From Planctomycetaceae bacterium (GTDB taxonomy: Bacteria; Planctomycetota; Planctomycetia; Pirellulales; Pirellulaceae): DNA of 30,070 nucleotides. The notes beneath the pieces were generated by a model, which did not search any database, was not told the origin of the DNA, and worked only from the letters and a program-made list of their open reading frames with translations. Positions 24,628 to 30,070 of the stretch are shown piece after piece. Where the stretch lies: NCBI GenBank assembly GCA_018658605.1, contig JABHUV010000227.1, positions 1 to 30,070 on the forward strand, in the 5' to 3' direction. The position numbers and the translations under genes were made by a program. Every line of letters begins with the position of its first letter. Within the stretch, counting starts at the first letter, position 1.

Positions 24628-25614
24628 ATGAAATCACGCGACAACAAACTTCTGTTCGGACTGCTACTAACACTCCTCGCCGCCTGCAACGATATCCACC
24701 CACCAACCCAGCAGTCCATAGATAATTTTCCGACTAAAAACCTGCAGATTATATGCCCCTGGGGTGCCGGTGGCGGGACAGATCGTATCGCGCGTTATTT
24801 CGCCGATCAAATAGCTAAAGAGCTTGGGAGAAACTGTGTCGTCGTCAATAAAACTGGGGGTAGCGGTGCTGTTGGTCACAACGCTGGGGCAAATGCTAGA
24901 CCGGATGGACACACGATCGCTATGATCACCGCGGAATTGTCCACCATGCACCAACTCGGTATCACCAGCAAGACCTATAGGGATTACCTACCACTGCTAC
25001 AAATGAACGGCGACCCGGCCGCGATCATCGTCGCTAATGATTCACCATGGAATAACATCGACGATTTCCTCGCTGCAATCCGCGCCAGCCCTGGTACCAT
25101 CAAAATGTCCGGCACGGCCACCGGCGGAGCCTGGGATCTCGCCCGGGTCGGCATGCTTCAGGCCGTTGACCTTACTAAAGACGACACCATCTGGGTTCCC
25201 ACGCAGGGCTCTGCCGAATCACTCCAACAACTGCTCGGCGGACACCTAGACGCCGTATGCTGCAGCGTTCCTGAGGCCGCGCTCCAGATAAAAAACGGGT
25301 CCCTCAAGTGCATCGTCGTCATGTCCAGCCAGCGAACACCAGGCTTCCCCGACACGCCAACTCTCAAAGAAGCCAACATTGATTGGACATGCATTGGCTG
25401 GCGTGGACTTGCAGTGCAAATCGGCACTCCCCAACAAATCGTCGATCAACTAACTGCTGTTACCACGAAAATCGCTCAGTCCGATGATTTCAAAAGTTTT
25501 ATGAAGACGCAAGGTTTTGGAATCGAAATTCGCGAAGGCGTCAATTTCACTGAATTTCTGGCCGACCAAGACACGCAGTGGGCCGATGTAACCAAACACT
25601 ACGGAGAAAAATAG
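24628..25614 (+). CDS. tctC: TctC-type substrate-binding lipoprotein of a tripartite tricarboxylate transporter
   Basis: 328 residues. The N-terminus is a lipoprotein signal (L-L-F-G-L-L-L-T-L-L-A-A-C, lipobox Cys20). Family motifs follow: L-Q-I-I-C-P-W-G-A-G-G-G-T-D-R-I-A-R near the start and K-T-G-G-S-G-A-V-G then A-R-P-D-G-H-T-I, which line the carboxylate-binding pocket of TctC/Bug proteins. It would capture a di- or tricarboxylate in the periplasm and pass it to TctAB. The frame is open back to 24490, but that stretch overlaps the tRNA promoter and would place 46 polar residues before the lipoprotein signal, so the ATG at 24628 is preferred despite no clear ribosome binding site. First gene of the transporter operon; TctB starts three bases after its stop. 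Confidence 0.92.
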   Translation: MKSRDNKLLFGLLLTLLAACNDIHPPTQQSIDNFPTKNLQIICPWGAGGGTDRIARYFADQIAKELGRNCVVVNKTGGSGAVGHNAGANARPDGHTIAMITAELSTMHQLGITSKTYRDYLPLLQMNGDPAAIIVANDSPWNNIDDFLAAIRASPGTIKMSGTATGGAWDLARVGMLQAVDLTKDDTIWVPTQGSAESLQQLLGGHLDAVCCSVPEAALQIKNGSLKCIVVMSSQRTPGFPDTPTLKEANIDWTCIGWRGLAVQIGTPQQIVDQLTAVTTKIAQSDDFKSFMKTQGFGIEIREGVNFTEFLADQDTQWADVTKHYGEK

Positions 25615-25617
25615 GCC

Positions 25618-26169
25618 GTGTTCACCGTCGAACCGAATCGTCGACCCATCGCCGGTCATACGTCTCCATCACAATGGCTGCTCCCAGCATTCTGGATCAT
25701 TGTCGGCAGTGGATTCTACTATGGGGCCACAAAGATTACGACCGCCATTGTCCAAGACAAACATGATCCAGGGCCAGCTGCCATTTGCACGCTGTGCGCC
25801 ACGGCACTGATACTACTAGGCATCACACAAGCAGCCCTACTATTGCGAGCAAGATTTACTGCGATAACTCCTGATACTACCCGCCAATCAAACGACACAC
25901 AGCAAACCAATACGTCCCCGATCACACCACGTGCTCTGCGACAAGCATTCTTGGGTGTGGCCGCGATCGTGGTTTACATATTTTCCGTGTTCCAAGTTGG
26001 CTTCGGAGTAGCGACGCTCGTCTTCGGTATCATCTCAATGAAGTCACTTGGTGCCTCATGGGTAAGCACGCTACTGGCCACGGTTGCCTGCATCGCAACG
26101 GTATATTTGGTCTTTATAGAGCTGCTTGGCATCCTTCTTCCAACCGGACGATGGGATTTACCTTTCTAA
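25618..26169 (+). CDS. tctB: TctB-type small membrane subunit of the tripartite tricarboxylate transporter
   Basis: 183 residues starting with GTG, with GGAG 12 bases upstream inside the end of the preceding gene. Four hydrophobic segments (about 19-38, 53-74, 105-140 split in two, and 148-172) separated by a polar Thr/Gln-rich loop fit the TctB family, the weakly conserved small membrane partner of TctA. Position between TctC and TctA genes makes the assignment firm even though sequence motifs are few. Confidence 0.85.
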   Translation: MFTVEPNRRPIAGHTSPSQWLLPAFWIIVGSGFYYGATKITTAIVQDKHDPGPAAICTLCATALILLGITQAALLLRARFTAITPDTTRQSNDTQQTNTSPITPRALRQAFLGVAAIVVYIFSVFQVGFGVATLVFGIISMKSLGASWVSTLLATVACIATVYLVFIELLGILLPTGRWDLPF

Positions 26170-26175
26170 CAAACC

Positions 26176-27696
26176 ATGTCCAACCTTATCGAAATTACCG
26201 AAAACCTATTCACACTCCAAGTCCTCGTGCCTTGGATTTTAGCCATGATTTTCGGTGTTTTCGTCGGCTCAACACCTGGGCTAACCGCGACGATGGCGGT
26301 CGCTCTAGTTATACCACTCTCCTATAATCTTCCCAAAGAAGCTGCTCTGGCTATGGTAATCGGTGTTAGCTTCACCGCTATTTTTGCCGGGGACATACCG
26401 GCTACATTCCTCCGAATCCCCGGCACGCCCGCCTCGGCGGCAGCCACACTTGATGCCTACCAACTCGCTCAAAAAGGGAAGGGCAGACAGACCCTGTTTA
26501 TCAATCTACTTTGCAGCGCTCTGGGAGGTGTCTGTGGCGTCGTAATCCTGTTGTCGATCGCTCCCCAACTTGCGAAACTAGCATTGCTATTTAGTAGTTT
26601 TGAATATTTCTGGCTATGCTTGCTTGGGCTAACACTTGGAGTCACCGTATCCAGTGGGAATTATAAACTCAGTGGTACACTTGCTGCTTTTTTGGGCGTG
26701 CTCTTAGCGACTGTTGGTAACGACATCACAACTTTTCAAGAACGATATATGTTTGGAAACACCGAACTCAGTACGGGCCTCAGTTTCATTCCAGCAATGA
26801 TCGGTTTGTTTGGCATCTCTGAAGTAATCCGCGCAGTGTATAAATACAACCCTCTCGACAATTCGTCTTCCGCGGGTCTTTCTGACGAAAGTTCCTTTGA
26901 AGTCCAACAATCTCTCCAGATCATAGCCACCAACACGCCGACAATAGCACAATCGGTTTTCACGGGGACAATCATCGGAGGCCTGCCCGGTGCCGGCGCT
27001 GACATTGCTGCGTGGGGAGCTTACGGCGTCGCACACAAAACTGCCAAACCGGATGAACAGAAACGATTCGGTACCGGCATCTGGAAAGGGGTTATCGCTC
27101 CCACTAGTGCTAACAATGCCGCGGTAGCCGCCGCCTGGATCCCGGCGCTCGTTTTCGGAGTTCCCGGAGACGCCGTTACCGCTATCGTGCTCGGCGCTTT
27201 TCTCACCTACGATATTACACCGGGTCCGGAACTGTTCTCCGACGGCGGCGCTGATTTCATTTTCGCAATTGCAATGGTCACGCAATTACTGCTCATTCCC
27301 GCGGGACTCTTGGGGATTTTGTTGTTTGGCAAGTTTATGAAACTTCCGCGTGGCGTCGTTCTTAGTTGTGTGGTCGTCTTCTCTGTGGTCGGTGCCTATG
27401 CGATGAATAACAACCCCGTTGACGTCTGGATCATGTTATCCTTTGGTTTGCTCGGCGTATTCCTCGAAAGCCATAAAGTGCCATTGGCCCCTTTGATTCT
27501 TGGAATGATCCTCGGCCCCAAAGTGGAAACCTATTTTCGCCAGGGCATGATTTCCGCACAAGGTGATTTTTCACTCGCATTTCAGTCGACAATTGACAAC
27601 GTGCTTTTTTCTTCGCTTGTAATTTGCATCTTGCTTTCAATCGCTATGTCTTTGAGAAAATTCTCGGCGAAACGTCCCACTTTGACAATAGATTAG
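26176..27696 (+). CDS. tctA: TctA-type large membrane subunit of the tripartite tricarboxylate transporter
   Basis: 506 residues, strongly hydrophobic with about 11-12 membrane spans. The family's repeated Gly/Pro signatures are both present: G-V-F-V-G-S-T-P-G-L-T-A-T-M with I-P-G-T-P-A-S-A-A-A-T in the first half, and I-I-G-G-L-P-G-A-G-A-D-I-A with F-G-V-P-G-D-A-V-T-A in the second. It also has S-A-N-N-A-A-V-A-A-A. It is the ion-coupled permease that takes the substrate from TctC. It begins six bases after the tctB stop. Length is typical. Confidence 0.95.
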   Translation: MSNLIEITENLFTLQVLVPWILAMIFGVFVGSTPGLTATMAVALVIPLSYNLPKEAALAMVIGVSFTAIFAGDIPATFLRIPGTPASAAATLDAYQLAQKGKGRQTLFINLLCSALGGVCGVVILLSIAPQLAKLALLFSSFEYFWLCLLGLTLGVTVSSGNYKLSGTLAAFLGVLLATVGNDITTFQERYMFGNTELSTGLSFIPAMIGLFGISEVIRAVYKYNPLDNSSSAGLSDESSFEVQQSLQIIATNTPTIAQSVFTGTIIGGLPGAGADIAAWGAYGVAHKTAKPDEQKRFGTGIWKGVIAPTSANNAAVAAAWIPALVFGVPGDAVTAIVLGAFLTYDITPGPELFSDGGADFIFAIAMVTQLLLIPAGLLGILLFGKFMKLPRGVVLSCVVVFSVVGAYAMNNNPVDVWIMLSFGLLGVFLESHKVPLAPLILGMILGPKVETYFRQGMISAQGDFSLAFQSTIDNVLFSSLVICILLSIAMSLRKFSAKRPTLTID

Positions 27697-27708
27697 GTGA
27701 CTGTACGT

Positions 27709-28812
27709 ATGGCATTATTTAACGACGATGCATTTCAGCGACTCAATGATGTTATGCGTATGGCGCATGCGGCAGGCTCACCTCGCGCATATGCCATCAC
27801 CACTGGTAATCGAGAAGGCGCGAAGAGAAATCTGACCGGTGGGTATCACGATGAGAATAGGTCATCGCCTCTCAACATCAATAGTTCATTCCTCATCGCA
27901 TCACCCACCAAACCGTTTGTCGCCACCGCCATAATGATGCTCGTCCAAAGAGGCATTGTTCGGTTGAGTGACCGCGTCTGCAAGTTTCTTCCAGAATTCG
28001 AGACGAGTGACAAACGATCCATCCGACTATTTCATCTGCTAACCCATACCTCCGGTCTTCCGGACATGGTAGCGAACAACGAAGAACTGCGAAAAACAAA
28101 TGCACCCCTAACTGAATTTATGAAGGGGACTGCGCAGGCAAAATTGCTTTTTAAACCGGGCACTCGTGTAAGCTACCAGAGTTCCGGAATATTGGCTCTG
28201 GCTACAATTATCGAACGTGAGTCGGGAATGCCGATTGGGCACTTCCTAAATAAATATATTTTTTCAGTACTTGGAATGACAAATTCACAATTGGGAGTCC
28301 CGTCCGAATGCGCCCAACCGCTAAAGCAAGATCTCCAGGTTCAATGCGAGGTCGAACCCAAGACGGACGGCAAGCCATGGGGATGGAACAGTAAGTATTG
28401 GCGCGATTTAGGCGCACCCTGGGGGGGCATGATGGCCTCCGCAGGTGATCTGGCAGTTTTCCTCCAGCACCTCCTAACGATTAGTGCCGGCGAGCCTGGA
28501 ATCCTTCATCCTAATCTGCTCAATGCGATGACAAGTAACCAACTAGCGCGGATGCCTCACATTGACCCTGCTATTGCTCACTCAACTCCATGGGGACTAG
28601 GCTGGCAACTCAACTGGCCAACGCACCCCCGAGGATTCGGTGGCATACTACCCCCTAGCGCCTTTGGACACTGGGGCGCAACGGGGACGTTAATCTGGGT
28701 GGATCCCGTAAGCGAGCTATACGGTGTCATTTTAACATCCGCACCGATCGGCCTTGAGAATCGCTGTCCACTCACATATTCTAATATGTTACGTGCAGTG
28801 TGGAACAATTAG
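27709..28812 (+). CDS. Serine beta-lactamase-like hydrolase (class C/esterase EstB type), cytoplasmic
   Basis: 367 residues without a signal peptide. The three active-site motifs of the family are present: S-P-T-K (Ser65, Lys68), Y-Q-S (Tyr156, with Ser in place of the usual Asn) and H-W-G (His321 to Gly323). L-T-H-T-S-G-L-P is a common conserved block. Such proteins include esterases, D-aminopeptidases and transesterases; lacking export, it is unlikely to be a resistance enzyme. A GTG at 27697 directly abuts the tctA stop, but AGGTGA at 27695-27700 sits eight bases before the ATG at 27709, so that ATG is preferred. The overlap of ribosome binding site and tctA stop suggests translational coupling with the transporter, so it may act on an imported ester or lactone. 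Confidence 0.85.
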   Translation: MALFNDDAFQRLNDVMRMAHAAGSPRAYAITTGNREGAKRNLTGGYHDENRSSPLNINSSFLIASPTKPFVATAIMMLVQRGIVRLSDRVCKFLPEFETSDKRSIRLFHLLTHTSGLPDMVANNEELRKTNAPLTEFMKGTAQAKLLFKPGTRVSYQSSGILALATIIERESGMPIGHFLNKYIFSVLGMTNSQLGVPSECAQPLKQDLQVQCEVEPKTDGKPWGWNSKYWRDLGAPWGGMMASAGDLAVFLQHLLTISAGEPGILHPNLLNAMTSNQLARMPHIDPAIAHSTPWGLGWQLNWPTHPRGFGGILPPSAFGHWGATGTLIWVDPVSELYGVILTSAPIGLENRCPLTYSNMLRAVWNN

Positions 28813-28886
28813 CCGACGCTACGCACAGTAATTGCCAGCCTGTGTTTCACATTAGGGTCCAACAATGCACATGCCACTGAAGGAAA

Positions 28887-29657
28887 TTAAAACCTACCCA
28901 CAAAATTGCGTTTGATTGCATCAACCCCAAGCTTTAACGCGATTGCTTCGTTACTCATCGAAATTAATTGGCATCCAAGGTCTGCGGCTCGCTCAGCCCA
29001 AGCGGGGTCTGGCGCTACAGCTCCCCACGACTTTCCATGTCTTTTACACGCCGACGCAACTGCCTTAACAGCGTCCCAAAGTTGGTCACTGTGGAAATCG
29101 GGGTAGACCTGCAATGCTATCGATAGGTCTGACGGGCCCACAAACAGTTGGTCGACGCCTTGCAACGCGGCGATATCGTCAACTTGATCAAGCGAACCTA
29201 AAGTCTCGATCTGAATGGCGACAAAATTCTCGCTATTAGACTCTTCGTAAAATTCACTCGCCGACCGTGTTGTATATCCGCAATCCGCCCCACCCGTGTT
29301 CATCCCCCGAATCCCCATTGGCGGAAACTTGGCCCACGAAGTAAACTCCGCCGCCTGCGCTGCGGTATGAATCTGGGCAGCCATCACACCTTCAGCACCT
29401 AACTCCAAATATTGAGTAACTTCGTGATATCCGGTTGGCGCCATGCGCACAAATTGCCCCATGCTAGTTGCTCTCGCGGTCATGAAAACGGCGCGTAATT
29501 GATCCGCTGTCGCTTGACTGTGTTCCAAATCTACCCAAAATCCATCAAATCCTCCACGTAGCGAGTACATCTCTACGGCAATGGGATTCATCAGTCGCGC
29601 TAGGGCAAAGAAATTTAACGTATCGCCTGCGGCAAGGCGGTCTTTAAATCTTGTCAT
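28887..29657 (-). CDS. HpcH/HpaI-family class II aldolase
   Basis: 256 residues, cytoplasmic TIM barrel. Family residues are present: Glu45-His46 in V-D-L-E-H-S (catalytic His), Arg71 in V-R-M-A-P, the K-F-P-P-M-G-I-R-G loop at 110-118, metal ligands Glu151 in A-I-Q-I-E-T and Asp177 in V-G-P-S-D-L-S. These enzymes cleave 2-keto-3-deoxy sugar acids or 4-hydroxy-2-ketoacids to pyruvate (or a keto acid) plus an aldehyde. The neighbouring tricarboxylate transporter suggests an aldonate or dicarboxylate catabolic role, which is an inference. Convergent to the beta-lactamase-like gene and divergent from the DUF6807 gene. Confidence 0.9.
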   Translation of the reverse strand: MTRFKDRLAAGDTLNFFALARLMNPIAVEMYSLRGGFDGFWVDLEHSQATADQLRAVFMTARATSMGQFVRMAPTGYHEVTQYLELGAEGVMAAQIHTAAQAAEFTSWAKFPPMGIRGMNTGGADCGYTTRSASEFYEESNSENFVAIQIETLGSLDQVDDIAALQGVDQLFVGPSDLSIALQVYPDFHSDQLWDAVKAVASACKRHGKSWGAVAPDPAWAERAADLGCQLISMSNEAIALKLGVDAIKRNFVGRF

Positions 29658-29681
29658 CTCGCAGAACTTTCATGTTGCGTT

Positions 29682-29711
29682 TTGATATTTCCGACTCAAA
29701 TCCATTATACT
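29682..29711 (+). promoter_or_regulatory. Sigma70-type promoter for the DUF6807/PmoA-family gene
   Basis: TTGATA (29682-29687) and TATACT (29706-29711) each match consensus at five of six positions and are 18 bases apart. Transcription would start near 29718, about 43 bases before the ATG at 29761. Confidence 0.6.
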
Positions 29712-29760
29712 CAGTGGCCAACCCTTCCGGCAGTACAATCAATACCAAACCAAAATAATC

Positions 29761-30070
29761 ATGCCAAATTTAGCCAATATCCCAGCTTGTCAAATCATAC
29801 CACTTCCAAATTATACGACATCTTTCCAAATTCACGGCGTCGAGAAATTGCGATGGAATTTTGGAAATGATTATTCCCGCCCTTTTTTTTATCCAGTAAA
29901 CGGGCCTAGCGGGAACAGTCTTGTGCGCCTCGGGCACCCGGGCGCGCCTAACCACGACCACCATAGGGGGATCTGGTTCGCCCACAACAATATAGAAGGG
30001 ATGGATTTCTGGGCGGAGGGAAAAGACAATCAGATTCTGCAAACTCAATGGCTCGCCTACGACGACGGTG
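29761..30070 (+). CDS. DUF6807 / 'PmoA-family' protein, C-terminus cut by window edge
   Basis: From the ATG at 29761 the frame is open to the window end (103 codons). The product has the family's characteristic order: R-P-F-F-Y-P-V-N-G-P-S-G, then L-G-H-P-G-A-P-N-H-D-H-H-R-G-I-W-F-A-H and G-M-D-F-W-A-E-G. This matches proteins annotated 'methane oxygenase PmoA' (DUF6807), common in Planctomycetota, Verrucomicrobiota and Bacteroidota near sugar-oxidising dehydrogenases and aldolases. Despite the label it is not the particulate methane monooxygenase subunit. There is no signal peptide; function is unknown, probably carbohydrate-related. It diverges from the HpcH/HpaI aldolase with about 100 bases between, so the two could be co-regulated. 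Confidence 0.85.
   Translation, partial: MPNLANIPACQIIPLPNYTTSFQIHGVEKLRWNFGNDYSRPFFYPVNGPSGNSLVRLGHPGAPNHDHHRGIWFAHNNIEGMDFWAEGKDNQILQTQWLAYDDG

Noticed and set aside
26704..27285. A minus-strand open frame of about 190 codons inside tctA
   Set aside because: It lies wholly inside a strongly conserved permease gene and its product has no recognisable features.
27709..28812. Beta-lactam resistance enzyme
   Set aside because: There is no signal peptide, the Y-x-N motif is Y-Q-S, and it is coupled to a carboxylate transporter.
29770..30048. A minus-strand open frame of about 92 codons at the right edge
   Set aside because: The plus strand in the same place encodes the conserved H-D-H-H-R-G-I-W-F motif; the minus frame is its shadow.
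29761..30070. Particulate methane monooxygenase subunit, from the family label 'PmoA'
   Set aside because: Motifs match the soluble DUF6807 family; the window shows no pmoC or pmoB and no membrane helices in this protein.

Overview
The window looks like chromosome of a free-living, probably marine or sediment bacterium of the Planctomycetota-Verrucomicrobiota (PVC) type. That placement is an inference from gene content: a Cys-type sulfatase, a Tat-exported beta-helix protein, a DUF6807/PmoA-family protein, a giant Ser/Thr kinase with a SUMF1-like domain, an SPFH protein ending in a GYF-like domain, and many secreted hydrolases of the sort these bacteria use on polymers. No rRNA or ribosomal protein is present to settle it. 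No transposase, integrase, CRISPR array or phage gene was seen.

Layout. 1-12 kb is a run of mostly single-gene units for exported enzymes: an alpha/beta hydrolase cut by the left edge, a transglutaminase-like protein, a Tat beta-helix protein, a tricorn-like S41 protease, an unrecognised secreted protein, an N-acyl-D-amino-acid deacylase and, convergent to it, a gamma-glutamyltransferase. Together they suggest processing of peptides and modified amino acids outside the cytoplasm. At 12.3 kb a two-helix small membrane protein stands alone, with a long upstream region, a strong ribosome binding site and a clear terminator. 12.7-16.6 kb carries a beta-propeller protein translationally coupled to an esterase-like hydrolase, then a sulfatase and a small membrane protein.

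16.8-24.2 kb, on the minus strand, is the most distinctive part: a 1158-residue kinase (kinase, double zinc ribbon, helical stalk, membrane helix, SUMF1-like domain without the catalytic cysteine pair), an SPFH/coiled-coil/GYF protein, and a protein with one good and one degenerate FHA domain. The kinase could phosphorylate and the FHA domain could read phosphothreonine on a membrane scaffold formed by the SPFH protein. This is my best candidate for a little-described system.

A tRNA-Leu(UAG) on the minus strand separates this from a plus-strand operon at 24.6-28.8 kb: a complete tripartite tricarboxylate transporter (TctC, TctB, TctA) followed by a cytoplasmic serine beta-lactamase-like hydrolase. 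A convergent HpcH/HpaI aldolase suggests carboxylate or sugar-acid catabolism. The right edge cuts a DUF6807/PmoA-family gene that has a good sigma70-type promoter.
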